From Corallococcus sp. NCRR (lineage in GTDB: Bacteria > Myxococcota > Myxococcia > Myxococcales > Myxococcaceae): a DNA stretch of 64,000 nt. Numbering within the stretch: position 1 is the first letter of the stretch; each line of letters starts with the position of its first letter. The notes under the pieces were generated by a model. The model did no database searches and had not been told where the DNA came from. It saw only the letters and a list, made by a program, of their open reading frames with translations. Shown here in pieces: positions 51,985 to 61,852 of this stretch. The translations under genes and the position numbers were made by a program. Location of the stretch: positions 7,502,001-7,566,000 of the forward strand of contig NZ_CP114039.1 of assembly GCF_026965535.1 (NCBI RefSeq), given 5' to 3'.

Positions 51985-53021
51985 CACAGCACCTCCTTCA
52001 GGGCCTTCAGCGCTGAAGCCATCATCGGCCAGGGGCCGCAGCCGATGCGCAGCGCATCGCCCACGCCCGTGAGCCCTTCGAACACCCGCACGTTCACGTT
52101 GCGCTCCCGCAGCGCCTCGCCCACCCGCCGCGCCTCCGGCACGGGGACGAGGAGGAAGTTGCCTTCCGAAGGAAGCGGCTCCAACCCCAGCGACTTCAAG
52201 GCGCCTCGCAGCCGCTCACGGTTCTCCACCGCCTCCGCCGCGCAGGCCTCCATCCACGCGACATCATCCGTGAGCGCGGCGACCGCCACGGCCTCGCCCA
52301 GCGCCGTGTGCTTGTAGGGCCCCCGGGCCTTCTCCACCTCCGCCACCAGTGACGATGCCCCGACGCCCCACCCCACCCGCAGGCCCGCGAGGCCGAACGC
52401 CTTGGACATCGTGCGCGTCACCAGCACGTTGGGCCGCGTCCGCGCCAGGTCGAGGAAGTCCCCGCCCCGAGCGAACTCCACATAGGCCTGATCGATGAGC
52501 ACCACGCCCGGAGCCGAGTCCACCAGCCGCTCCAGCGCCGCGCGCGAGGCCGCCGTGCCGGTGGGGTTGTTCGGCGTGCACACGTAGATGAGCTTCGCCT
52601 TCGTCGCGAGCAGCCCGTCCACGTCCAGGTCATGATCCGCGCGCAGCGGCACGGGCATGGGCTTGAGCGCGCTCAACCGGGCATACAAGGGCACCATCAC
52701 GAACGTGGGATCCGGGAAGGCCACCGCGTCCCCGGGCTCCAGGAAGGCCCGCAGCGCACAGTCGATGACGTCGTCCGATCCGCAGCCCGTCGTCACGCTC
52801 TCCACGGCGACACCCGCGTAGGTGGCCACGGCGCGCTTCAGGTCCGGCGCATAGCCAGCGGGATAGCGGGACAGCCGAAGGAACCCCTCCTCCCGCAGCA
52901 CGCGATCCGCGGAGGGCGGCGCGCCGAAGAGGTTGGTGTTGTCGCTCAGGTCCACCCGGCACGGCTTCTTCGCCGGGGAGTACAAGGGGATGTCCCGGTA
53001 CGTCTCACGGAATGGAATCAC
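51984..53021 (-). CDS. hisC: Histidinol-phosphate aminotransferase
   Basis: PLP-dependent transaminase for step 7/8 of the pathway, 345 aa. The PLP lysine is in TRTMSKAFGLAGLRVG; YVCTPNNPTGT and LIDQAYVEF are family features. The start is GTG 53021 (VIPFRETYRDIPLY), with GGAGGG 5 nt upstream, overlapping the hisD stop as GTGA. Confidence 0.93.
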   Translation of the reverse strand: MIPFRETYRDIPLYSPAKKPCRVDLSDNTNLFGAPPSADRVLREEGFLRLSRYPAGYAPDLKRAVATYAGVAVESVTTGCGSDDVIDCALRAFLEPGDAVAFPDPTFVMVPLYARLSALKPMPVPLRADHDLDVDGLLATKAKLIYVCTPNNPTGTAASRAALERLVDSAPGVVLIDQAYVEFARGGDFLDLARTRPNVLVTRTMSKAFGLAGLRVGWGVGASSLVAEVEKARGPYKHTALGEAVAVAALTDDVAWMEACAAEAVENRERLRGALKSLGLEPLPSEGNFLLVPVPEARRVGEALRERNVNVRVFEGLTGVGDALRIGCGPWPMMASALKALKEVL

Positions 53022-54319
53022 GGCACCCTCCAGGCCCGGGCCGCGGCCGCGTGGGCGAAGAGGCCCTCGCTGTCCGCCAGCGTCCCCACGTCGTCCGCCA
53101 TCGCCGCCGCGGCTTCCGGTGTCACGCGCTGCCACGTGGTCCACCGGTAGAAGTCCAGCACGCTCAGTCCCGAGTACGCCCGGGCCAGCCCCGCCGTGGG
53201 CAGCACGTGGTTCGCACCGGTGAGGTAGTCACCGAAGGCCACCGACGCGCGCTGTCCCACGAACACCGTGCCCGCGTTGCGAACCCGCGCCAGGTCCTCC
53301 GAGGGCTTCGCCGTCGCGAGCAGCAGGTGCTCCGGAGCGAACTCCGCGACGAAGGGCCACGCCTCCTCCAGCGAGTCGATGCGCAGCACCGCGCCCCGGC
53401 TCCCCAGCGCCGGAAGGACGATGTCGCCGCGACGGGCGACGCGGGCCTGTTGCTCCACCGCGTCCCGCACCGCCTGCGCCAGCGAAGCGCCCACCACCAG
53501 CGCCACGCAGCAGGCCTCGGGGTCGTGCTCCGCCTGGGCCAGCAGCTCGCGCGCCACGGCGTCCGGACGGGCGCTCGCGTCGGCGACGACGAGGATTTCG
53601 CTCGGGCCCGCGGGCGCGTCGATGGCGACGGCGTCCACCACCTGGAGCTTCGCGGCCGCCACGTACGCGTTGCCCGGTCCGACGATGCGATCCACGCGGG
53701 GAACGCTCTGGGTCCCATAGGCCAGCGCGGCCACCGCGCCCGCGCCTCCCAAGGCGAACACCCGGTCCGCGCCCGCGAGCGTCGCCGCCGCGAGCACGCC
53801 CGCGCCAGGCAAGCCATCCGGCCCCGGCGGCGAACAGACGATGACCTCGTCCACGCCCGCGACCTTCGCGGGGACCACGCCCATGAGCACGCTGCTCGGG
53901 TACACCGCCCGGCCACCCGGAGCGTACACACCGACGCGGCTCAGCGGATCCGGCCGGCGGCCCACGATGACCCCGGGCTCGGTCTCCACCTCGATGGCCT
54001 GGGGCCGCTGCGCCGCATGCGCCCGGGCGATGTTGCGCGCCGCGCGGGTCAGCGCCTCTCGCACGCCGGAGGGAATCGACTCCAACGCCGCGTTCCACCG
54101 TTCACGCGGAACCTCCAGCGCTGAAAGCTCCACGCGGTCGAACTCCCGCGCGAACTCGAAGAGGGCCCGGTCGCCCTCACCGCGAACGCGGGCAATCAGC
54201 GCCTGGACACGGGAAGCCACCAGGGCATCCGACTCCCCGGTGCGGGCCAGCAGCTTCCGCCGCGCGTCGGGCTCCAGCGAGGACAAGGCCCCCTGGTACT
54301 TGAGGATGGAGGCGCTCAT
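53018..54319 (-). CDS. hisD: Histidinol dehydrogenase
   Basis: NAD-dependent zinc enzyme for the last two steps, 433 aa. It has GTQSVPRVDRIVGPGNAYVA, DAPAGPSEILVVAD and AQAEHDPEA, the usual HisD signature, with the zinc His/Asp region GANHVLPT. It overlaps hisG by 4 nt. Confidence 0.96.
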   Translation of the reverse strand: MSASILKYQGALSSLEPDARRKLLARTGESDALVASRVQALIARVRGEGDRALFEFAREFDRVELSALEVPRERWNAALESIPSGVREALTRAARNIARAHAAQRPQAIEVETEPGVIVGRRPDPLSRVGVYAPGGRAVYPSSVLMGVVPAKVAGVDEVIVCSPPGPDGLPGAGVLAAATLAGADRVFALGGAGAVAALAYGTQSVPRVDRIVGPGNAYVAAAKLQVVDAVAIDAPAGPSEILVVADASARPDAVARELLAQAEHDPEACCVALVVGASLAQAVRDAVEQQARVARRGDIVLPALGSRGAVLRIDSLEEAWPFVAEFAPEHLLLATAKPSEDLARVRNAGTVFVGQRASVAFGDYLTGANHVLPTAGLARAYSGLSVLDFYRWTTWQRVTPEAAAAMADDVGTLADSEGLFAHAAAARAWRVP

Positions 54320-55173
54320 GCCATCAACCTCTCGATGCGCGTGACGAGGATGCCCTGCCCGCCCAGCGCCTTCAGCGCGTTGACCGTGCGGTAGAGGTTC
54401 CGCGACGAGACCACCGCGTGCACCGCGACGAAGTGGCCCCCGTTCATCACGTCCACCACCGTGGGGCCGTTGAGGCCGGGCAGCACCTCGCGCACCTGCT
54501 CCAGGGACGTCTTCGGGACGTTGGCCATCAGGTAGCGCCGCCCGCGCGCCGCCAGCACCGACCCCAGCGCCTGCGTCAATTCCTCCAGCGCGCGCCGCGC
54601 CTCCGAGTCATTGCGCGGATACGCCACCAGCCGGGCGCTCGACTCCAGCACGGTGGCCACCTCCTTGAGGCCGTTCATCTTCAACGTGGAGCCCGTGGAC
54701 GTGAGGTCCACCACGATGTCCGCGATGCCCAGGTGCGGGGCGATCTCCGCCGCGCCGCTCACCGGCACCACCGTCACCTGCTGCCCCCGCTGCTGGAAGA
54801 AGGCCTGCGTCAGCCGGGGGAAGCAGGAGGCCACCCGCATCCCCTCCTTCACGTCCTCCACGCGGGAGATGCCGCTCTCGTCGCGCGCGGCCACCACCAG
54901 CCGGCAGCGGCCGAACTCCAGGTCCATCAGCGGCTCCAGCTCGCGCCCGGCTTCATTCACCAGGTCCCAGCCGGTGACGCCCGCCTGCGCGGCGCCGTCC
55001 GCGACGAACTCCGGGATGTCCTGGGCGCGGACGAAGATGGCCTCGAACTCGCCGCCCAATGACGCGGTGAGGGCCCGCTCGCCCCGGGCGCGCACCTCCA
55101 GGCCCGCGTCGTTGAACAGCTCGCGCACTTCCTCGGACAGACGTCCTTTGTTGGGCAGGGCAATCTTCAACAT
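54316..55173 (-). CDS. hisG: ATP phosphoribosyltransferase, long form
   Basis: First enzyme of the pathway and usual feedback target, 285 aa. The length means it carries its own C-terminal ACT-like regulatory domain, so no hisZ is needed. MLKIALPNKGRLSEEV, IADIVVDLTSTGSTLKMNGL and the C-terminal HFVAVHAVVSSRNLYR are family features. It is preceded by a leader peptide gene and terminator (55207-55365), so its expression is probably attenuated by histidine. Its own ribosome site is weak. Confidence 0.96.
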   Translation of the reverse strand: MLKIALPNKGRLSEEVRELFNDAGLEVRARGERALTASLGGEFEAIFVRAQDIPEFVADGAAQAGVTGWDLVNEAGRELEPLMDLEFGRCRLVVAARDESGISRVEDVKEGMRVASCFPRLTQAFFQQRGQQVTVVPVSGAAEIAPHLGIADIVVDLTSTGSTLKMNGLKEVATVLESSARLVAYPRNDSEARRALEELTQALGSVLAARGRRYLMANVPKTSLEQVREVLPGLNGPTVVDVMNGGHFVAVHAVVSSRNLYRTVNALKALGGQGILVTRIERLMA

Positions 55174-55206
55174 GGATGGGCTCGTGGGACTGCGGGGGCG
55201 GAAACG

Positions 55207-55237
55207 AAAAAAGGCCCGTCCTTGGGGGACGGGCCTT
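55207..55237 (-). terminator. Intrinsic terminator in the his leader
   Basis: On the minus strand AAGGCCCGTCC, a 5-nt loop and GGACGGGCCTT form a perfect 11-bp stem that runs straight into TTTTTT. It sits between the His-rich leader frame (stop at 55273) and the hisG start at 55173. It is the strongest intrinsic terminator in the window. Confidence 0.92.
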
Positions 55238-55356
55238 CGGTCACTGCGGCATCTGCCGGAAGTGGGTGCGTTCTAGTGCGTCACCCAGGCATGCGCGCGG
55301 CGAACGGTCCCGTCATGGGCCGGCCGATGATGCGCATGGTGGTGATGCAGGGACGT
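55228..55356 (-). promoter_or_regulatory. Histidine attenuator: alternative pairings
   Basis: Three mutually exclusive pairings can be written. Segment 1 (55350-55356, ACGTCCC, just before the His run) pairs with segment 2 (55304-55311, GGGACCGT, one bulge; 7 bp). Segment 2 (55302-55314) pairs with segment 3, the 5' part of the terminator (55228-55238), as GACGGG/CCCGTC, CC/GG and TTC/GAA with two single-base bulges, 11 bp. Segment 3 pairs with 4 as the terminator. Stalling at the His run would cover segment 1 and free segment 2, giving antitermination. The pairings are read by eye, not folded. Confidence 0.75.
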
Positions 55357-55365
55357 GGAACGCAC
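55273..55365 (-). CDS. hisL: His-rich leader peptide of the his operon
   Basis: A 30-codon frame (VRSTSLHHHHAHHRPAHDGT...THstop) in which nine residues are His, four of them consecutive at codons 7-10 and two more at 12-13. This matches the role of hisL in enterobacteria: ribosomes stall here when charged tRNA-His is scarce. GTG 55365 is preceded by a poor AGGG site; an in-frame ATG at 55416 would give 47 residues but has no site either. The open frame extends further up but is not a protein gene in character. The terminator begins 36 nt past the stop. Confidence 0.78.
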   Translation of the reverse strand: MRSTSLHHHHAHHRPAHDGTVRRAHAWVTH

Positions 55366-55393
55366 GGCCCTAGGGTTAACGACGGGAGGCCTC

Positions 55394-55432
55394 AGCGTCA
55401 AGTCACCCCGGGTCATGGTCTGTCTTGACGCT
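55394..55432. promoter_or_regulatory. Inverted TTGACGCT elements of divergent his and thiO promoters
   Basis: AGCGTCAAG (55394-55402) and CTTGACGCT (55424-55432) are perfect complements, 21 nt apart. Each contains a TTGACG -35 element pointing toward its own gene: minus strand toward hisL, plus strand toward thiO. The minus-strand copy has TTAACC/TAACCC about 16-17 nt further on as a possible -10. They could alternatively form a dyad bound by a shared regulator. Confidence 0.5.
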
Positions 55433-55466
55433 TGCAAACCCGTGCTCGCTTGAGCACAAGCGGCGC

Positions 55467-56582
55467 ATGGCAACCTCCGACGTCCTCGTGGTGGGCGGTG
55501 GTGTGATGGGCTGTGGCATCGCGCTGAAGCTCCGGCAGGCGGGCGCGCGCGTGACGGTGCTCGAGCGCTCCATCCCCGGCGCCGAAGCCTCCAGCGCCGC
55601 CGGCGGCATCCTCGCGCCCCAGTGGGAGTCCGAGGGACCGGGCCCCTTCTTCGAGCTGTGCCTGCGAAGCCGCGCCCTCTACGGGAGCTTCGCCGCGGAG
55701 CTGCGCGAGCTCTCCGGCGTGGACATCGCGTACCGGCCGTGCGGCCTGCTGCGCGTCGCGTTCGACGAGGCGGACCTGCATCACGTGGAGTCCACCGTGG
55801 GCTGGCAGCACGGCATGGGGCTGCGCGCCGAGCTGCTCGACGGCAAGGCCGCGCGCGAGCTGGAGCCCCACCTGTCCCCCACCGCCGTGGGCGCCGCGCA
55901 CTTCCCGGATGATCACCAGGTCGACAACCGGCTCCTCGTGCGCGCGCTCACCATGGCCGCCGCGCGCGTGGGCACGGTGTTCAAGAGCGGCTACGTGCGC
56001 GGCGTGGTGCACGAGCACGGCCGCGCGGTGGGCGTGGACCTGGACGGCGAGGTGCTCCGCGCGGACGCGGTGGTGCTGGCGGCGGGCTCGTGGTCCTCCC
56101 TGGTCCAGGGTGCGGGCGTGTCGGCGCAGGCGGTGCGCCCGGCGCGCGGACAGATGGTGCAACTGCAGACGCGGCTGCCCCTGCTGGAGCGGGTGGTGAC
56201 GTCCGCGAAGGGCTACCTGGTGCCGCGCGCGGATGGGCGGATCATCGCCGGGAGCACCATGGAGCATGTGGGCTTCGACAAGCAGGTGACCGCGGCGGGG
56301 CTGGCGCGGATCCTCGACATGGCCCTGCAGCTGTGCCCGGACCTGGGCAGCGCGCCCATCACGGAGACCTGGGCCGGCTTCCGCCCCTGGACCCAGGACG
56401 CGCTGCCGTACATCGGAGAGGGCCCCACGCCCGGCCTGTTCCTCGCCACCGGCCACTTCCGCAACGGCATCCTGCTCGCCCCCATCACCGCGAAGCTCGT
56501 CGCCCAGGCCGTGCTGGGGGAGAAGCCCTCGGTGGACCTCACCCCCTTCCGCTATGACCGGGGGACAGTGGCGCGCGGTTGA
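55467..56582 (+). CDS. thiO: Glycine oxidase
   Basis: FAD-dependent amine oxidase of 371 aa that converts glycine to iminoacetate/glyoxylate imine for the thiazole half of thiamine in aerobic bacteria. The start MATSDVLVVGGGVMGCGIALKL carries the GxGxxG FAD motif; EASSAAGGILAPQWE, YLVPRADGRIIAGSTME and ATGHFRNGILLAP are ThiO hallmarks. ATG 55467 is used because the FAD strand starts immediately. Other DAO-family members are possible, but thiC (4 kb away) supports thiamine. No TPP riboswitch precedes it. Confidence 0.87.
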   Translation: MATSDVLVVGGGVMGCGIALKLRQAGARVTVLERSIPGAEASSAAGGILAPQWESEGPGPFFELCLRSRALYGSFAAELRELSGVDIAYRPCGLLRVAFDEADLHHVESTVGWQHGMGLRAELLDGKAARELEPHLSPTAVGAAHFPDDHQVDNRLLVRALTMAAARVGTVFKSGYVRGVVHEHGRAVGVDLDGEVLRADAVVLAAGSWSSLVQGAGVSAQAVRPARGQMVQLQTRLPLLERVVTSAKGYLVPRADGRIIAGSTMEHVGFDKQVTAAGLARILDMALQLCPDLGSAPITETWAGFRPWTQDALPYIGEGPTPGLFLATGHFRNGILLAPITAKLVAQAVLGEKPSVDLTPFRYDRGTVARG

Positions 56583-56754
56583 CGCGCCGTGCCTGCCCGC
56601 CCTACTCCGGAGGGTGGGGAATGCTTCAGAGACCGGAGACGTTCACCCTGGAACCAGGGCTCGCACCCCGCCCTGGATGGCAGGGAGGCGAGAGGGTGAT
56701 GATTTCTCGCACTCGTTCGCCTTTAATCCCTGGAAACCTCTAGAATCTTCGGCC

Positions 56755-57987
56755 GTGGAAGCCATCCCCCCCGCACCCCCCAGAATCCTGATCGTCGACG
56801 ATGACGATTCCGTCCGCGACGTCATCTCCGTGCTCCTCCGTGAGGAGGGCTACAACTGCGTCGTGGCCAACGGCGCCGAGATGGCGCTCGACGTGGCGGG
56901 TGAAGAAGAGACGCCGCTCGTCATCAGCGACATGAAGATGCCGGGCCGCGACGGACTCTGGCTGCTGGAGAACCTGCGCGAGCGGCTGCCGGACACGTCC
57001 GTCATCATGCTCACCGGCTACGGCGACACCGAGTCCGCCGTGGACTGTCTGCGCCGGGGCGCGGTGGACTACCTGCTCAAGCCACCCAAGCTCACGGACC
57101 TCATCCGCGCCATCGAACGCGCGCTCGCCAAGCGCCGCATCGAGATGGCCCGCAAGCGCTACCAGAAGAAGCTCGAGGGCAAGGTGCGCGACCGCACCGC
57201 CGAGCTGCGCAGCGCGCTGCACAACATCGCGAACACGTACCAGAACACGCTGCTGGCGCTGGTGGCGGCCCTGGACGCGCGCGAGCACGAGACGAGCGAC
57301 CACTCCCAGCGCGTGGTCAGCTACACCTCCGCCATCGCCACCCGCATGGGCATCCACGGCAAGGAGATGGAGGAGATCGGCCGCGGGGCGCTCCTGCACG
57401 ACATCGGGAAGATCGGCGTGCCGGACGCGGTGCTGCTCAAGCCCGGCAAGCTCACCCCCGACGAGTGGCTGGAGATGCGGCGTCATCCGGAGATCGGCTT
57501 CCAGATGATCCAGAACATCCCCTTCCTCTCCACGCCCGCGGACATCGTCCTGTCGCACCAGGAGCGCTATGACGGCGCGGGCTACCCCCGCAACCTCCAG
57601 CGCAACGAGATCCACATCGGCGCGCGCATCTTCGCGGTGGCGGACACGCTGGACGCGATGACGAGCGACCGGCCGTACCGCAAGGGCACGACGTTCGCGA
57701 ACGCCATCCAGGAGATCAAGCGCTGCGCCAACACGCAGTTCGACCCTGAGGTCGTGAAGGCGTTCCTGGACATTGGCGAGGAGGGGCTCATCCGCATCAA
57801 GAAGGAGATGGCGGAGAAGAAGCTCAACCCGATGCAGGCCGCCGCGGACGCCGCCGAGTCCGAGGCCGAGCTGGCGCGGCTCACCGACCTGGACGACGAG
57901 CCGGACTCCCCGCCGGTGGGGCCCAGCACCACGCCCATCGGCGCGCCGCCCGCCGTCATCCGTTCAGCCTCCGGGACCGAGGGCTGA
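56755..57987 (+). CDS. Response regulator with HD-GYP phosphodiesterase domain
   Basis: Signalling protein of 410 aa. A receiver domain (about 10-125; phospho-acceptor D59 in ISDMKMPG) and a short coiled linker (KRRIEMARKRYQKKLEGKVRD) lead to an HD-GYP domain (about 165-345). The domain has HDIGKIGVPD (H215, D216), RRHPEIG, HQERYDGAGYP (GYP at 276-278) and the second HD-like ISRCAN region. The catalytic residues look intact, so cyclic-di-GMP hydrolysis controlled by a sensor kinase is expected. GTG 56755 begins right at the receiver; an ATG at 56677 would add 26 residues. The kinase is not adjacent. Confidence 0.9.
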   Translation: MEAIPPAPPRILIVDDDDSVRDVISVLLREEGYNCVVANGAEMALDVAGEEETPLVISDMKMPGRDGLWLLENLRERLPDTSVIMLTGYGDTESAVDCLRRGAVDYLLKPPKLTDLIRAIERALAKRRIEMARKRYQKKLEGKVRDRTAELRSALHNIANTYQNTLLALVAALDAREHETSDHSQRVVSYTSAIATRMGIHGKEMEEIGRGALLHDIGKIGVPDAVLLKPGKLTPDEWLEMRRHPEIGFQMIQNIPFLSTPADIVLSHQERYDGAGYPRNLQRNEIHIGARIFAVADTLDAMTSDRPYRKGTTFANAIQEIKRCANTQFDPEVVKAFLDIGEEGLIRIKKEMAEKKLNPMQAAADAAESEAELARLTDLDDEPDSPPVGPSTTPIGAPPAVIRSASGTEG

Positions 57988-58055
57988 AGCATTCCGGGGG
58001 AAGCGGTGCCTTTTGCGCGCGGGGATTGCTATCCATGAAGGCGGAAGGCCCCGCG

Positions 58056-59060
58056 ATGACCGCTCCCCTGCCCGCTCCCAATCCGCTCGCCCCGCCGCTG
58101 TGTGACGCGCAGGGGCGGCGCATGACGTACCTGCGGCTGAGCGTCACGGACCGCTGCAACTTCCGCTGCACCTACTGCTCGCCGGCCTCCTGGGGCGGGA
58201 AGAAGGACCTGCTCGACGCGAGCGAGTTCGAGCGCATCGTCTCCGTCTTCGCGCGCATGGGCATCCGCCGCGTGCGGCTGACAGGCGGCGAGCCGCTCGC
58301 CCGGCCGGACATCCTCGACATCGCGAAGCGCATCGCCGCGGTGCCCGGCGTGGAGCACCTGGCCATCACCACCAACGCGAGCCGCCTGGAGTCCCTGGCC
58401 GGGCCGCTGCGCGACGCGGGCGTCACCCAGCTCAACCTGAGCCTGGACACGCTGTCCGCGGACGTGTTCCGGCGCATCTCCAAGCAGGGCGACTTCGAAG
58501 CGGTGCTGCGCGGCATCGACGCGGCGGCGGGCGCGGGCTACCAGTCGCTGAAGCTCAACGTCGTGGTGATGCGCGGCATCAACGACGCGGAGGTGCCGGA
58601 GCTGGTGACGTACGCGCACGCGCGCGGCATCACCCCGCGCTTCATCGAGCTGATGCCCTTCGGGCAGGGCACGCCGGTGCCCACGGCGGAGCTGCTGGAG
58701 CGCCTGGCGGCCTCCGGCCGCGTCCTCACCGAGGAGCCGCAGGAGAGCGCCGCGTCGCCCACGTCCGGGCCGGCGCGCTACTGGAAGACGGACAGCGGGC
58801 GCGTGGGGTTCATCTCCCCGCTGACGCAGAACTTCTGCGGGGGCTGCAACCGGGTGCGGGTGGCGTCCAACGGCGACCTGCGCAGCTGCCTGGGCGGCCG
58901 GGCGCAGGCGCCGCTGCACCAGCTCATCCGGGGCGGCGCGACGGACGAGGAGCTGGCCCTGGCCGTGCGCCGCGCGCTCGGGGAGAAGCCGGAGGGGCAC
59001 CGTTTCACGGAGGCCGGAAACGGCGCCACGCTCCTGCCCATGATGGGCATTGGCGGCTGA
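58056..59060 (+). CDS. moaA: GTP 3',8-cyclase (molybdopterin synthesis)
   Basis: Radical-SAM enzyme that starts molybdopterin synthesis from GTP, 334 aa. The SAM-cluster cysteines are in RCNFRCTYC; the second cluster is CGGCNRVRVASNGDLRSC (Cx2Cx13C). RLTGGEPLARPD, TNASRLE and the C-terminal Gly-Gly (GIGG) are normal. I chose ATG 58056 (GGAAGG 7 nt before); ATG 58035 is an alternative adding 7 residues. It is convergent with the DUF4870 gene (3 nt apart). Confidence 0.95.
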   Translation: MTAPLPAPNPLAPPLCDAQGRRMTYLRLSVTDRCNFRCTYCSPASWGGKKDLLDASEFERIVSVFARMGIRRVRLTGGEPLARPDILDIAKRIAAVPGVEHLAITTNASRLESLAGPLRDAGVTQLNLSLDTLSADVFRRISKQGDFEAVLRGIDAAAGAGYQSLKLNVVVMRGINDAEVPELVTYAHARGITPRFIELMPFGQGTPVPTAELLERLAASGRVLTEEPQESAASPTSGPARYWKTDSGRVGFISPLTQNFCGGCNRVRVASNGDLRSCLGGRAQAPLHQLIRGGATDEELALAVRRALGEKPEGHRFTEAGNGATLLPMMGIGG

Positions 59061-59063
59061 GGG

Positions 59064-59477
59064 CTACTTCACCATCCGGATGTTCACGGGGTAGCGGTAG
59101 ATCTGGCCCTCGTTGGCCTTGATGCCCGCGATGATGCTGAACACCAGCGACGCGACGCCCACGATGAAGCCCGTGACGACGCCGAGCCCCAGCGCGCACA
59201 CCAGCACGCCGGAGATCAGCATGCCGATGAGCGTGGTGAGCTGGAAGTTGAGCGACTCCACCGCGTTGGCGCGGACGAAGGACGACTCCTTGCCCTTGGT
59301 CAGCATCAGGAACAGCGGCACCGCCCAGCCCAGGAAGCCCGCGCCCACCACGAAGCCGGCGATGGAGCCCAGGTGGGCCAACATCCCCATCGTCTTCTCA
59401 TCCTGCGTCGCCGTGGGCGAGCCGGTGATGAACGAGCCGAACTGCTGATCCTCACGCTGCTGGGGGTCCATGTCCAT
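59064..59477 (-). CDS. DUF4870 (Tic20-like) membrane protein
   Basis: A 137-aa inner-membrane protein with three to four hydrophobic segments (GMLAHLGSIAGFVVGAGFLG, LIGMLISGVLVCALGLG, GVASLVFSIIAGI) and the conserved FVRANAVESLNFQL between them, typical of DUF4870. AAGGG lies 5 nt before ATG 59477. The function is not known. It is convergent with moaA, with thiC upstream on the same strand. Confidence 0.85.
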   Translation of the reverse strand: MDMDPQQREDQQFGSFITGSPTATQDEKTMGMLAHLGSIAGFVVGAGFLGWAVPLFLMLTKGKESSFVRANAVESLNFQLTTLIGMLISGVLVCALGLGVVTGFIVGVASLVFSIIAGIKANEGQIYRYPVNIRMVK

Positions 59478-59552
59478 GAGAGCCCTTCCGGAAGGTCTGG
59501 GGGGCGCGACGGGTGCGCCCGGATGGACGCACCATGACATGGCGTGTCGGTG

Positions 59553-59591
59553 CCTGTCATCCAGCGGACAGGGGCCAGGCCAGCAGGCCCC
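59553..59591 (-). terminator. Possible terminator after thiC
   Basis: Two nested stems lie in the 130-nt gap between thiC and the DUF4870 gene: CCTGTC/GACAGG (59553-59572) and GGGGCC/GGCCCC (59571-59591). They cannot both form fully. There is no T run, so termination is only a possibility. Confidence 0.3.
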
Positions 59592-59607
59592 CGTCCCCCG
59601 GCGGGCG

Positions 59608-61646
<2,039 letters not shown>

Positions 61647-61749
61647 AGCGCAGGGGCAAGCCCGCTTCAACCCGGGCGGAGGTGGGCCTGGGTCCAGTGG
61701 ACGCACGGTGGCCCCGTGGGGAGGGGCACGGACGCGTCAGTCCTTTCCC

Positions 61750-61779
61750 TGACATGTCAAACACAGACACGACACGTCA
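61750..61779. promoter_or_regulatory. Two GACAYGTCA sites with 20-bp period
   Basis: TGACATGTCA (61750-61759, a perfect 10-bp palindrome) and GACACGTCA (61771-61779) begin exactly 20 bp apart, about two helical turns. They sit between the thiC riboswitch and the amidohydrolase start at 61853. Two dimers of one regulator could bind here. Confidence 0.5.
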
Positions 61780-61852
61780 AGAAAATCTCGAATTCCTTCT
61801 TTCGCCATGAAGTGCGCTTCCGTAGACTGCGGGCTCCCCAACAGGAGACCGC

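Noticed and set aside
55273..55473. 66-aa protein gene upstream of hisG
   Set aside because: Only the His-rich end matters; no ribosome site exists at the far ATG, and position and terminator fit a leader peptide instead.
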